58,361 nucleotides of DNA from UBA4742 sp037138595 (GCA_037138595.1 JBAXIB010000021.1:1-58361); one strand, 5' to 3'; positions 16,974 through 26,409 are shown, counted from the stretch's first letter. Notes: generated from the sequence alone by a model not told the origin. A program made the numbers and translations.

Positions 16974-18458
16974 TCAGGTCGGCCGCTCGCGCCACTGCGG
17001 CTCGTCGAATAACACACCGTCTTCGAAACTCGATTCGGTTTGCGTCGGGGTTTCCGGTCGAAAAACACTCGGTGCCAACGGCGGAGTAGCTGGCGGAGTC
17101 ATCGGATATGGCTCTATGGACGCCCCAGGACGTTCCAAGGTGGTCGTGAGGTCGCCATTGTCTGAACCTTCGACTTGTTGCCCCTTACCCACGACCTTGC
17201 GCGACATGCGCAATAACCATTGACTCAATGACTCCCACTCATAGGTACCTCGAGCGATCCGCCGCTGCCCCAGCACATAACTGACGAGTCCGATCAACAT
17301 CAACGTGCCGACCAAGAAAAATCCCACCACCGGAACAAAGTGAAGCAGCACAGGGATGAAGGCGCCCAAGACCCACGCCAACTGAAAACGCGTTTCGAAT
17401 TTCGCAAATGATCGACCACGGTTCGCGTCCGGAGCATCACGCTGCACGAGCGCGTCAAACGCTTGCTTGGACGTTCCCGACGTCGCCCCTAACACCAACG
17501 AAAGTACGCATGCGCCGGCAAGGCCACCCAAGAGCGCGGCTGCGAAACTCGCGACCATCGTGAATGCCAGCGACCCGCTGATGATTTGCGTTTCGGTAAA
17601 TGCTTTACGAAGCCGCGGCGCAAGTGCTGCACCGGCCAAGACCCCGATTTGGGCCATCAACCCAATGGCGCCGAGATACCAAAGCGGTTTGCCGGTGTCT
17701 TTGAAGTCGAACGCCAAGGTCAACAACAACAATCCGACCGCACCACGCATGAGTTCCATCGCAGTGGCCGCGAGTCTGATGCCGGCACTTTGCAATTCAA
17801 GTTTTTCTGCTGCTCCGGGTGGTTCGATCGCAACGACTGTCTTAGGTAATCGGGTTGCGAAAATGGTGCCGATGCCGAATACCAGCGCCGCGGCTCCGAC
17901 CACGAGTTGCGGGCCGAGGCTGGGGCCACCGATCTTGACCAAGATCGCGGCTGGGACCCCAGCGACGACTGCTGCGACCCCGCTCAACATGCTCAACTTG
18001 GAGTTCGCCTCGACGAGGGCTTGGTCACCTTGAACTGTGGTCGGAACAATCGCAGCGCGAGAAATCAGATAGGCCTTTGCGAAGACCAACATCAAGAACG
18101 CTTCGAGATAGAAGGTGAGGTGTGCGAGGTCTCGCACGATAAGGACACATAACAGCGCACGAAGCGCCAACGAACCAATGATCACCCAACGCCGACCGCC
18201 CTTCATGCGGTCGATGACTGGACCGATGAGCGGCGCCGCGACGGCAAATGGGGCAAACGTCAACAGCAAATAGAGGCCGACTTTCCATCGGGCCTCGCCC
18301 AATGGCACGGCGAAGAACACCGAACTTGCCAGGCCAACCGTGAAAAGCGCGTCACCGCCAACCGAGAAGGCATGGGTTCTCGCCAAGCGAGTGAACGGTG
18401 ACGCGATAAACGGACGCCGCGGATCCCGAGTGGGAAATGGCAGGGTGGGATCGCTCAC
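16974..18458 (-). CDS. MFS transporter
   Basis: A 494-residue membrane protein with about twelve hydrophobic segments in two bundles. It has the MFS loop motif between TM2 and TM3 (GPVIDRMKGGRRW) and a DxxxRGRSF-like loop in the second half (DAPDANRGRSFAKF). The C-terminal 80 residues are hydrophilic and probably cytoplasmic. No substrate can be read from the sequence. It follows regX3 at 46 bases on the same strand and could be read from the pst transcript. The start is GTG. Confidence 0.85.
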   Translation of the reverse strand: MSDPTLPFPTRDPRRPFIASPFTRLARTHAFSVGGDALFTVGLASSVFFAVPLGEARWKVGLYLLLTFAPFAVAAPLIGPVIDRMKGGRRWVIIGSLALRALLCVLIVRDLAHLTFYLEAFLMLVFAKAYLISRAAIVPTTVQGDQALVEANSKLSMLSGVAAVVAGVPAAILVKIGGPSLGPQLVVGAAALVFGIGTIFATRLPKTVVAIEPPGAAEKLELQSAGIRLAATAMELMRGAVGLLLLTLAFDFKDTGKPLWYLGAIGLMAQIGVLAGAALAPRLRKAFTETQIISGSLAFTMVASFAAALLGGLAGACVLSLVLGATSGTSKQAFDALVQRDAPDANRGRSFAKFETRFQLAWVLGAFIPVLLHFVPVVGFFLVGTLMLIGLVSYVLGQRRIARGTYEWESLSQWLLRMSRKVVGKGQQVEGSDNGDLTTTLERPGASIEPYPMTPPATPPLAPSVFRPETPTQTESSFEDGVLFDEPQWRERPT

Positions 18459-18504
18459 GGGAACAATGCTACGGGGACAACGCCGATGATCGCCCCCGTT
18501 GGCA

Positions 18505-19218
18505 CTACGAGCTCTTGGGCTTTTCGTATTTGTAGCCCAGGCCCCGAATTGTCACGATCCGCGACGGCGAACCCGGGTCGACCTCGACCTTTGACCGCAA
18601 TCGCTTGATGTGCACGTCGAGGGTCTTGGTATCGCCGTAATAGTCGTTGCCCCAAATGCGGTCGATGAGCGTGTCTCGGGTCAATACCCGTCCAGCGTTT
18701 TCTAACAAGATGGCGAGGAGTTCGAATTCTTTGAGTGGAAGCCGTACTTCGTTTCCGCGGACGATAACTTCGTGGCGATCGTGATCGATGCGCACATCGC
18801 CAATCTCGACCACCTCAGCCGCGAGCACTGGCGAAGTAGTGGTTGCATCGACGGCGCGACGCCGCAGTACCGCGCGCATTCGGGCCACTAATTCGCGCAA
18901 GCGATAGGGCTTGGTGACATAGTCGTCGGCACCGACTTCCAGACCGACGACGGTATCGATTTCGGCGCCTTTCGCGGTGACCATGATGATCGGCACGCTC
19001 GAACGAGATCGCAGTTCACGACAAACGTCAAGGCCCGACACCCTTGGAAGCATGAGGTCGAGCAGCACAAGATCTGGGTTGATCTCATCGAAGATGTCGA
19101 GCGCTTCTGCTCCATCACGAGCGACACTGACGGTAAATCCTTCGCGGGTCAGGCCCACCGTTAACGCTTCGATAAACGAATCCTCGTCCTCAACTACTAG
19201 CACTGACGTAGAAGCCAT
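18505..19218 (-). CDS. regX3: OmpR/PhoB-type response regulator RegX3
   Basis: A 237-residue regulator with an N-terminal receiver domain (acidic pocket ED at 10-11, phosphoacceptor Asp54 in LLDLMLP, Thr in MVTAKG, Lys in VTKPY) and a C-terminal winged-helix DNA-binding domain (EFELLAILLENAGRVLTRD, DVHIKRLRSKVE). It lies five bases after senX3, the kinase gene, inside the phosphate operon. RegX3/PhoP proteins bind PHO boxes as tandem dimers under phosphate limitation; the box at 25287-25308 is the obvious target. Confidence 0.93.
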   Translation of the reverse strand: MASTSVLVVEDEDSFIEALTVGLTREGFTVSVARDGAEALDIFDEINPDLVLLDLMLPRVSGLDVCRELRSRSSVPIIMVTAKGAEIDTVVGLEVGADDYVTKPYRLRELVARMRAVLRRRAVDATTTSPVLAAEVVEIGDVRIDHDRHEVIVRGNEVRLPLKEFELLAILLENAGRVLTRDTLIDRIWGNDYYGDTKTLDVHIKRLRSKVEVDPGSPSRIVTIRGLGYKYEKPKSS

Positions 19219-19223
19219 AGCCG

Positions 19224-20417
19224 TTACCGTTCCTTCTGGATCGTGTCGTAATTGGAGCGTCGAGCAACGCCAACCTTTTGGTCTGGTGCCACTGAGCGTG
19301 GTAGCGAAAGGGAAAAGGTTGAGCCCTCACCAAGTCGAGAGTCGACCTGCAAGTCACCGTCGTGATTGGCAGCCACATGCCGCACAATCGCCAACCCCAA
19401 ACCGGTTCCGCCCGTCGTTCGGCTTCGCGCTTGGTCAACGCGATAGAAGCGCTCGAAAACTCGCTCAAGATCTGGCTTCGGGATGCCAATGCCATGATCT
19501 TGCACTTCAATCGATACCCGCATGCCATGCAGCACGGCACGAACTTCGACTGAGTCACCGCGGTCGGAATACTTCACCGCGTTATCTAACAAGTTGTATA
19601 ACGCAGACGTGAGTTGTCGGCGATCACCCGCGACGGCCAAGTCATCATTGATTTCGCTCACGTTGAGGACAATCCCGGCGTGCTCGGCCGCAGGGGCGAT
19701 TCGTTCGACCACTTCGTGGACAACCGAACTGATGAGCACCGTCTCGCGTAGTTGGCCCTCGGCACCTTCGATCCGGCTCAGGACGAGCAGGTCTTCGATG
19801 GTCCGATCGAGGCGAAATGCCTCGGTCACAATGCGGTCGGCAAGGCGTTCGGCGACCTCGCGATCAGGTTCGGCCATCAACGTCTCGGCGAGTAATCCGA
19901 TTGCCCCTACCGGCGTCTTGAGCTCATGAGAAATATTGGCCACAAAGTCACGACGGGTAGCGTCAAGCCGGCGGCTTTCCGAAACATCATCGACCATGAC
20001 GATCGCTCCATCTGGCAGCGGTGTCGCCGTTAGCTCAAGGATTCGCCGAGGCGGCCCGAACAGTTCAACCGTTCGATCCGATGCATCGCCAGCTAGGGCT
20101 TCACCCAACAGTGCATCAATTGCTGCACCGACTAACGCATCGCCATGACGGGCATCAGCAAATGCTTCAGCAATCCGATTACGCACGATGACTGCTCCAT
20201 CGCGGTCGACGATCACCACTCCTTGGGGAATCGCATCGAGTGCCCGCTCTAGTCGGAGGTGAGTCTCAAGCAGACCGAGATGCTCGAACTCGGCGGCCGA
20301 ACGGGCTGCGGCCGCATCGCGTCGAGCTGATGCAACATCTCGACTCGCTCGAAATAACCGCACCAACAACAGCGCGATGACTGCCACTGCAAGCGCCACT
20401 ACTAATAGCGTCGTCAC
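19224..20417 (-). CDS. senX3: Phosphate-sensing histidine kinase SenX3
   Basis: A 397-residue kinase with one N-terminal membrane segment (LLVVALAVAVIALLLVRLF), a PAS-like domain (IPQGVVIVDRDGAVIVRN), a HisKA helix with the phosphorylated histidine (FVANISHELKTPVG) and a HATPase domain (YNLLDNAVKYSDRG for the N box, VQDHGIGIPK, TGGTGLGLAIVRHV). SenX3 usually has two membrane segments; here only one is clear. The GTG start overlaps the phoU stop (GTGA), which fits control of the kinase by PhoU and the Pst transporter. Confidence 0.92.
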   Translation of the reverse strand: MTTLLVVALAVAVIALLLVRLFRASRDVASARRDAAAARSAAEFEHLGLLETHLRLERALDAIPQGVVIVDRDGAVIVRNRIAEAFADARHGDALVGAAIDALLGEALAGDASDRTVELFGPPRRILELTATPLPDGAIVMVDDVSESRRLDATRRDFVANISHELKTPVGAIGLLAETLMAEPDREVAERLADRIVTEAFRLDRTIEDLLVLSRIEGAEGQLRETVLISSVVHEVVERIAPAAEHAGIVLNVSEINDDLAVAGDRRQLTSALYNLLDNAVKYSDRGDSVEVRAVLHGMRVSIEVQDHGIGIPKPDLERVFERFYRVDQARSRTTGGTGLGLAIVRHVAANHDGDLQVDSRLGEGSTFSLSLPRSVAPDQKVGVARRSNYDTIQKER

Positions 20418-21178
20418 GGCGATTGGTCGTCAGAATCCGAGGCCGACTCGGGCTCGAGCTGTGAAATCTCCTGTTCGCTCGCTGCTCGACTTTGACGGGC
20501 TTGCAAGCGGGCCGCTCCGTTGTGCTCGGGCAACCAGCCGGTGACCATGTACTCGACCCGGCCACCGATGTTGACAGCATGGTCGCCAATACGTTCGTAA
20601 TACCGGCCGATCAACGCCAACTGAACTGAAGCCTGAAGATCAATGTTGCCAGCGTGATGAGACTCAAAAATGGCTTGGATGTAATCCTTGTGAAGTTGAT
20701 CTAAACGGTCATCCATGTCATCAAGGGCGGCACCCAAACTGGCGTTTCCTTCGACGTAGGCATCGATGGACAACTTGAACAGGCGAGTTGCCTCCTCGCC
20801 CATCCGTTCGATCAAGCCGCGAAGCCGAGGATCAAACTGCACGCCATAAATTCGGCGGGCGCCCTTAGCGACGTTCACCATTAAATCGCCCGAACGCTCG
20901 ATCTCCGAGGTAAGTCGGATCGCGGTCACCAACGAGCGCAAGTCGATTGCGACCGGCTGCTGCAGGGCAAGTACCTGGTAACACCGCTCTTCGATTTCGA
21001 GAGCGAGGGAGTCAATCTCGTCATCGCTTTCGATCAACGTTTGCGCGCCGTGAAGATCGTTCGCCAGCAACACATCAGTGCCTCGGGGAATACATTCAGT
21101 CACCAACGCCGCAACCCGCACGATGTCAGCTCGAATGTCGTCAAGTTCTTGATGGAAGGTCCGGCGAACGTCATTCAT
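20414..21178 (-). CDS. phoU: Phosphate signalling protein PhoU
   Basis: A 254-residue helical protein of the PhoU family, with two PhoU three-helix repeats. The first starts TFHQELDDIRADIVRVAALV, the second GEEATRLFKLSIDAYVEG. The conserved metal-cluster-type motifs are seen as RSGDLMVNVAK and ERIGDHAVNIGG. PhoU restrains the Pst transporter and keeps the sensor kinase in its phosphatase mode when phosphate is plentiful. The C-terminal 35 residues are an acidic, Gln/Ser-rich tail. GAGGA lies eight bases before the ATG. Confidence 0.93.
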   Translation of the reverse strand: MNDVRRTFHQELDDIRADIVRVAALVTECIPRGTDVLLANDLHGAQTLIESDDEIDSLALEIEERCYQVLALQQPVAIDLRSLVTAIRLTSEIERSGDLMVNVAKGARRIYGVQFDPRLRGLIERMGEEATRLFKLSIDAYVEGNASLGAALDDMDDRLDQLHKDYIQAIFESHHAGNIDLQASVQLALIGRYYERIGDHAVNIGGRVEYMVTGWLPEHNGAARLQARQSRAASEQEISQLEPESASDSDDQSP

Positions 21179-21214
21179 CGTTGAGGTCCTCGGTCACTCG
21201 ACTCATCGCGGCGC

Positions 21215-22093
21215 TCATCCGAATCGACCCGTCACGTAATTTTCGGTTCGTTCGTCAGTCGGATTCGAAAAAATCTTGTCGGTGAGGTCGAACTCGACCA
21301 GAACTCCAGAAGGCGTATCGCTCGAAGCATTGGCTTCAGCACTGAAGAACGCCGTGCGATCACTCACGCGGGCCGCTTGTTGCATGTTGTGGGTCACGAT
21401 AACGATCGTGTAATCCGCTTTGAGTTCTTGCATCAAATCTTCAATTCGCGACGTGGCAATTGGATCAAGCGCCGAACATGGCTCGTCCATCAAAACGACC
21501 TCGGGCTCAACCGCTATGGCCCGCGCGATGCAAAGCCGCTGTTGCTGTCCGCCAGATAACCCCATTGCTGATTTGCGAAGGCGATCTTTCACTTCGTCCC
21601 ACAGAGCGGCGCGACGCAACGCGTTTTCGACCAAGTCATCGATTCCCGATTTGGTTCCGGCTAATCGAGGGCCGAACGCGACGTTGTCATAGATCGACTT
21701 CGGGAAAGGATTCGGCTTTTGGAACACCATGCCGATTCGTTTCCGAACTTCGACTGGATCAATACGCGGGTCATACAGGTCAACGCCGTGATAGCGCAAA
21801 ACACCTTCGACTCGGCAACTGTCGACGAGATCGTTCATTCGATCAAAGCACCGCAGCATGGTCGACTTGCCACACCCTGAAGGGCCAATAAACGCGGTGA
21901 TCTCGTGCTGACGAATTTGCAGCGTTACGTCAGTGACGGCGCGGAAGTCGCCGTAATAGACCGACAAATCGGAAACGTCGAACACCACCGGAGACTGTTC
22001 AGCGACCGGTTCGTGGTCGGCGATCGCTTTCGGGACGAGTCGACTGGCGTGCGCCAGCGACTCAGCCGAAACCGACATCTGGTCAGGGGCCAT
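21215..22093 (-). CDS. pstB: Phosphate ABC transporter ATP-binding protein PstB
   Basis: A 292-residue ABC ATPase. Walker A is GPSGCGKST, the Q loop VFQKPNPFPKSIYDNV is diagnostic for PstB, the signature is LSGGQQQRLCIARA, Walker B is VVLMDEPCSALDP and the switch histidine is VTHNMQQA. The first 40 residues are an extra N-terminal extension before the usual start of the domain (VFDVSDLSVYYGDF). ATG 22093 follows GGAGAG; a GTG lies one codon before it. It powers the PstA-PstC channel. Confidence 0.95.
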   Translation of the reverse strand: MAPDQMSVSAESLAHASRLVPKAIADHEPVAEQSPVVFDVSDLSVYYGDFRAVTDVTLQIRQHEITAFIGPSGCGKSTMLRCFDRMNDLVDSCRVEGVLRYHGVDLYDPRIDPVEVRKRIGMVFQKPNPFPKSIYDNVAFGPRLAGTKSGIDDLVENALRRAALWDEVKDRLRKSAMGLSGGQQQRLCIARAIAVEPEVVLMDEPCSALDPIATSRIEDLMQELKADYTIVIVTHNMQQAARVSDRTAFFSAEANASSDTPSGVLVEFDLTDKIFSNPTDERTENYVTGRFG

Positions 22094-22157
22094 CACAGCT
22101 GTCTCTCCGAAGGAATTGTGAACTCTGGAGCGTAGTTGTCAGGCACGAGGATCAACA

Positions 22158-23066
22158 TTACGAATGCTTCCGAGCGACCCGAGAAGACACGATTCGGGCC
22201 AAAACCGTGAATAAAAAGACGATAGCGATAAGGGTAAATGCCGCGCCCCACGCCCGATTTTGGGCAGGGTCGAACGGGGTCTGGGCATTATTGAAAATCT
22301 GAAGCGAAAGCGCACTGTTCGGTCCATCGAACAGGTTCAGATTGATCTTTCGTGCCGCGCCGATGGTGAATAGCAGCGGCGCGGTCTCACCTGCGGCACG
22401 AGCGATCGCCAACATCACGCCGCTCACCAGGCCGCTGAATGCCGCCGGTAGCACCACGGTGCAGATCGTTCGCCATTTACGATTGCCAAGCGCCGAGCTT
22501 CCGCTGCGCAGTTCGTCCGGAACCAACCGCAGCATCTCTTCCGATGATCGAATGATGATCGGAAGCATCAAACACGCGAGCGCGAGCGATCCGCCAAAAC
22601 CATCAAGTCCAAACGCCAACGTGTAGATCGAATACACAAACAAACCCATGATGATCGATGGCACACCGGTCATCACGTCGCTCATAAAGCGCACCACTCG
22701 AGCTAAGCGACCCTTGCCGCCAAACTCGTGCAGGTAAATCGCAGCCAAGATCCCCAACGGAACTGCCATCAAGGTCGCGCCAAGGGTGATCAACAAGGTG
22801 CCGACAATGGCCGGTGCCATTCCGCCCCCGGCCTTACGACTTATCGCTGGCAGGTCCTGGGTGAACCATCCGGTTTGGAGGACCTGCGGCAATCCTTTTT
22901 GCACCACATAGAACACGATGAACCCAAGGGGAATCACCGCCAACACGAACGACGAATACATCCACGTGGTGGCGACCGCGTTACGAGCACGGCGAGATGA
23001 ACTCGTGGTGATTTCGAGGAGCAGGTGGTCCGATTCGGTGGGTGGCATGAGCGACAGGTCAGTCAT
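22158..23066 (-). CDS. pstA: Phosphate ABC transporter permease PstA
   Basis: A 302-residue inner-membrane permease with about six membrane segments and the PstA-type conserved stretches GGMAPAIVGTLLITLGA, GVPSIIMGLFVY and the cytoplasmic coupling loop EEMLRLVPDELRSGSSALG. It forms the translocation pathway with PstC. One base separates it from the pstC stop. Confidence 0.95.
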   Translation of the reverse strand: MTDLSLMPPTESDHLLLEITTSSSRRARNAVATTWMYSSFVLAVIPLGFIVFYVVQKGLPQVLQTGWFTQDLPAISRKAGGGMAPAIVGTLLITLGATLMAVPLGILAAIYLHEFGGKGRLARVVRFMSDVMTGVPSIIMGLFVYSIYTLAFGLDGFGGSLALACLMLPIIIRSSEEMLRLVPDELRSGSSALGNRKWRTICTVVLPAAFSGLVSGVMLAIARAAGETAPLLFTIGAARKINLNLFDGPNSALSLQIFNNAQTPFDPAQNRAWGAAFTLIAIVFLFTVLARIVSSRVARKHS

Positions 23067-23067
23067 G

Positions 23068-24072
23068 TCATGCGCCCTGAGTGCGACGGTCGAATCGGGT
23101 CACAATTGTTCGTGCCGCGACATTGACAAAGATGGTGATGATGAACAGCACGACGCCTAATCCAATGAGCGCAGACTTGTGGAGCGCACCTGCCTCACCG
23201 AATTGATTGGCGATAACCGCCGCCATCGAATCGCCGGGCAAGAACACATGTGACGTGACTTGGGCGGTCGAACCAATAACCAAAGCCACCGCAATGGTCT
23301 CGCCAAGGGCACGACCTAGTCCCAACATGACGGCGCCGGTGATGCCACCACGACTCCACGGCAACACCGAGTATCGGATCATCTCCCAGCGCGTTGCTCC
23401 CATCCCGTAGGCCGCCTCGCGCTGCGATCCAGGAACGGTCGCGATGACTTCTCGGCTCAGCGACGTAACAATGGGAACGATCATGATCGACAAGATGATC
23501 CCCGCGGTCATAAAACTTCGACCGAAGGCTTGGCCACCAAATACCGACTCGAGTACCGGAACGCCATCACACGCATCGGCAATGGCCTGATAGAGCGGTT
23601 GAATGTGAGGCGCTAGGACCAGCACGCCCCACAGGCCGTAGACCACTGACGGCACCGCGGCCAGCAGGTCGATCACATAGGTAACCGGTCGCTTCAATCG
23701 ACTTGGTGCAGCTTCGATGGTGAACAACGCGATCCCAATGCTCACTGGAACTGCGATCACAAGCGCGATACACGATGAGAGCACAGTGCCGAAGATGAAT
23801 GCCCCCGAACCGAAGGCACCCGCGGCTGTGTCCCATACGTCCGAGGTGATGAATCCAATCCCGGACGCATGGAACGCGGGCCACGCTTGGTTCGTCATTG
23901 ACCAGACGATGAGCCCCAAAATTGCGAGCACCGTCAGACCAGCTAGCACGACCAAACCGTTGAACACCCGGTCCCCTCGGCCACTGTGACCATCCGCGAA
24001 TAACCCAAGTGCTGATGACGAAGGAGTCACCGCAATGGGTTCCACGGAATCGCTGGTCACCGATGGCGTCAC
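23068..24072 (-). CDS. pstC: Phosphate ABC transporter permease PstC
   Basis: A 334-residue permease with about six membrane segments after a 40-residue hydrophilic N-terminus. Family features are FIFGTVLSSCIALVIAVP, LLAAVPSVVYGLWG and the coupling loop EVIATVPGSQREAAYGMG. The start is GTG without a clear ribosome-binding site. It is 31 bases after pstS. Confidence 0.95.
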   Translation of the reverse strand: MTPSVTSDSVEPIAVTPSSSALGLFADGHSGRGDRVFNGLVVLAGLTVLAILGLIVWSMTNQAWPAFHASGIGFITSDVWDTAAGAFGSGAFIFGTVLSSCIALVIAVPVSIGIALFTIEAAPSRLKRPVTYVIDLLAAVPSVVYGLWGVLVLAPHIQPLYQAIADACDGVPVLESVFGGQAFGRSFMTAGIILSIMIVPIVTSLSREVIATVPGSQREAAYGMGATRWEMIRYSVLPWSRGGITGAVMLGLGRALGETIAVALVIGSTAQVTSHVFLPGDSMAAVIANQFGEAGALHKSALIGLGVVLFIITIFVNVAARTIVTRFDRRTQGA

Positions 24073-24103
24073 TGAGGGGGCCTAGTGCTCGAGGAAGGTT
24101 TGA

Positions 24104-25198
24104 TTATCCAACTTGGATTTGGCCGATTTGAGCAATCGCTTGTTGCGCCAAGCTCGAAGGAATCGTCGCGAAATCAACGCCTTCAGCAAATCCTTGACCA
24201 TCAGTCAGCACGTAATTGAGCCAGCCCTTCAGCGCGTTGCCAATCGCGGCATCCGACTGCTTCTGATACACGATGATGTAGGTAGCCGCAGTGATCGGAT
24301 ACGCATCGACACCTGAGGTATTCAGCGCCGAATAAGTCAGATTTGGGCGAATCTCCGCACCGGCGACGGCGGCAGATGCCGCGGCAAGGGTCGGTTGTTC
24401 GAAATTGCCGGCCTTGTTCTTGATCGAGGCAAACGTCAGGTTGCTCGCCGTTGCATCGGAAAGATCGACATAACCAATGGCCCCATTGGTTGCCTTGACG
24501 ATCTGCGCCACACCGGTATTGCCGTTGCCAGCCTGGGTATTCGTGGGCCAGTTCACGGTGTCACCGGCGTCCAAGGTCCAGTCCGAACCGGCGGCCGCCT
24601 TGAGGTAGTTGGTGAAATTCGATGTTGTTCCGGAACCATCGGAGCGGTGCGCAACAACGATCGGCGTGTTCGGCAACATCGCGTCTGGATTGTCGGCCGC
24701 GATAGCGGCGTCATTCCAACTAGTGATTTTGGCCGAGAAAATTTTGGCCAATGTCGACGCAGACAGATTCACCGAATCGATGCCACTGAGGTTGAACGAA
24801 ACCGTGATCGGAGCCGCAACGGTCGGGAAATACAACACGGCCCCACCCTTGAAGGTTGGGATGTCGGCATCCTTGATCAAACTGTCAGTTCCGGCCCATT
24901 GAACGACCTGAGTCGCAAGATCGGTCTTGCCCTTGCCGGAACCACCACCGGCGTAGTTCACGGTCACCTTCGGCGCCACGTCAGAAAAGCCCGCGATGGC
25001 CGCTTCGTCGAAACCTTTTTGGAAGGTGGATCCGGATCCATTGAGCGTGCCGGTCAGGCCTGCATAGGAATAGTTCGACGATGAAGCTGTCGTCGACGAT
25101 GAACTCGAACTGGTGCTTGATCCACAAGCCACTGCCAGTAGGGCAACAAATGCCACGATCGCAACGGTGGCAACAGAACGTCGGGGAGTAACAGTCAA
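24104..25198 (-). CDS. pstS: Phosphate-binding lipoprotein PstS
   Basis: A 364-residue extracytoplasmic phosphate-binding protein. The signal peptide (RRSVATVAIVAFVALLA) ends in a lipobox LAVAC, so it should be lipid-anchored at the following cysteine. Mature-protein features are the phosphate-loop LNGSGSTFQKG, the PITVSFNLSGIDSVNLSAS segment and VVAHRSDGSGTTSNF, typical of PstS. A TTG codon at 25198 gives the normal signal peptide and has GGAAGG upstream; the longer open frame adds 39 residues without signal character. It heads the pst operon and has a PHO box about 90 bases upstream of its start. Confidence 0.94.
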   Translation of the reverse strand: MTVTPRRSVATVAIVAFVALLAVACGSSTSSSSSSTTASSSNYSYAGLTGTLNGSGSTFQKGFDEAAIAGFSDVAPKVTVNYAGGGSGKGKTDLATQVVQWAGTDSLIKDADIPTFKGGAVLYFPTVAAPITVSFNLSGIDSVNLSASTLAKIFSAKITSWNDAAIAADNPDAMLPNTPIVVAHRSDGSGTTSNFTNYLKAAAGSDWTLDAGDTVNWPTNTQAGNGNTGVAQIVKATNGAIGYVDLSDATASNLTFASIKNKAGNFEQPTLAAASAAVAGAEIRPNLTYSALNTSGVDAYPITAATYIIVYQKQSDAAIGNALKGWLNYVLTDGQGFAEGVDFATIPSSLAQQAIAQIGQIQVG

Positions 25199-25286
25199 GG
25201 TTAAGCCTTCCAGATGATTTCGATTGTGCTGCGCTGACCTAGCGCTGGTGTCCACCATAGGAAGCGCTCGTGGCCACTGCGTGTCT

Positions 25287-25308
25287 GCAAGGTGAACAGC
25301 AGTTGAAC
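25287..25308 (-). promoter_or_regulatory. PHO box upstream of pstS
   Basis: Two contiguous 11-bp direct repeats on the minus strand, GTTCAACTGCT and GTTCACCTTGC, match the actinobacterial PHO-box unit (GTTCA followed by six variable bases). PhoP/RegX3-type regulators bind such tandem units. A weak third unit (GGTTGTGGTTC) precedes them. A possible -10 (TATGGT, 25254-25259) lies downstream; a good -35 is absent, as expected for an activated promoter. Confidence 0.75.
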
Positions 25309-25351
25309 GAACCACAACCGGTGCCGATTCATCGGCACCAGGTAAGCGCGT

Positions 25352-25795
25352 TCAGTCCTGGTTTCGTTTGCGGAGTGCCCGGCTGAAACTGTCCAACACC
25401 GAGATGTCGCGAACGTAGGTGACGAGCCCTGCCGCCTGACTCACCGCCAACCAACGCACGTCGTCGACTTCGTCATTGACGACGAATGCACCATCGGTGA
25501 CCTGCATCATCCAATAACGGACGAGCTTGGGGCGCCCTTTGATATCGACGTATTCCGAGGTTTCGAGCTCGGCGCCCAGGGAACAGACAAAACCAGTTTC
25601 CTCTTCGACTTCGCGCAACGCGGCGGTTTCATGTTTCTCGCCCGGTTCGAGCTTGCCTTTGGGAAACGTCCAGTCGTCATATTTCGGCCGATGGACCAAC
25701 AGGACGTCGACCTCATCGACATCATCGGACCGTCGTCGCCAGACGATTCCACCCGCAGCCTGCACGACTCGCTCAGCTTTGCGATCCGCGCTCAT
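25352..25795 (-). CDS. NUDIX hydrolase
   Basis: A 147-residue single-domain NUDIX pyrophosphohydrolase. The Nudix box is complete: GKLEPGEKHETAALREVEEE, followed by TGF. It would cleave a nucleoside diphosphate linked to another group; the substrate cannot be deduced. In mycobacteria the NUDIX protein encoded near ppk (MutT1) also carries a histidine-phosphatase domain; that domain is absent here. The ATG overlaps the CYTH gene stop (ATGA). Confidence 0.9.
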   Translation of the reverse strand: MSADRKAERVVQAAGGIVWRRRSDDVDEVDVLLVHRPKYDDWTFPKGKLEPGEKHETAALREVEEETGFVCSLGAELETSEYVDIKGRPKLVRYWMMQVTDGAFVVNDEVDDVRWLAVSQAAGLVTYVRDISVLDSFSRALRKRNQD

Positions 25796-26409
25796 CGGAT
25801 GCCGAGCAATCCAAGGGCGCGATCAATTTTCGCGAGCCCACCTGACGGCATCGCCCCTGCCGCATAGAGGTCGGTTAATACTTTGTCGACCAGTGACCCA
25901 TCTGCTGCGTTTTCTAACTCGAATTCGACTTCTCGGAAGGTGACCACTGCCCCATCCGGAGCATGGGCCGTGACCTGGTCGTCATCAAGTTCACCGAGCG
26001 GATCGCCATTGGCAGCGAAAAGGCTGAGCCGCTGTCGATGCGAGTGCAACCGAGCGACCGCAACTAATCGTTCTCCGGCGAGTGATTGCCGAACGAGATC
26101 GACAACTTCGACGGGAGGATCCAACGCGTCACTAAATAGATCGATCTCGCGGCGAGTGAGCGCACCATCGTTGACCGCAAGCCGTGCCGGTAGTTTGACC
26201 GTCCACCTCGTTTCGTCACCACTGCGACGTCGTACGGTGATCCCCGCGGAAAGCAACGTCAAGGTCGGCGCATCAAAATAGGTGGCGTCAAGCTCAAGCG
26301 TCGACAATGAGACAACGCGAATCGATCCCGAGCGTCCAAAATTTGGCATCACGAAATCAGCGGGAACATCAAGTTTGAACTCGGTTTCGAGCGAATCCAT
26401 TTGGTTCAC
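25792..26409 (-). CDS. CYTH-domain (triphosphate tunnel) protein
   Basis: A 205-residue CYTH/triphosphate tunnel metalloenzyme. The N-terminal signature is present (LETEFKL, the E-x-E-x-K motif), followed by basic strands (GITVRRRSGDETRWTVKLP, LHSHRQRLSLF) and acidic strands (REVEFELE) that line the tunnel. Such enzymes hydrolyse tripolyphosphate, polyphosphate or nucleoside triphosphates. A CHAD domain, a frequent partner, is absent. Its place between ppk and a NUDIX gene, with overlapping start and stop codons on both sides, points to polyphosphate or related triphosphates. The start is GTG 26409, or ATG 26400. Confidence 0.88.
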   Translation of the reverse strand: MNQMDSLETEFKLDVPADFVMPNFGRSGSIRVVSLSTLELDATYFDAPTLTLLSAGITVRRRSGDETRWTVKLPARLAVNDGALTRREIDLFSDALDPPVEVVDLVRQSLAGERLVAVARLHSHRQRLSLFAANGDPLGELDDDQVTAHAPDGAVVTFREVEFELENAADGSLVDKVLTDLYAAGAMPSGGLAKIDRALGLLGIR

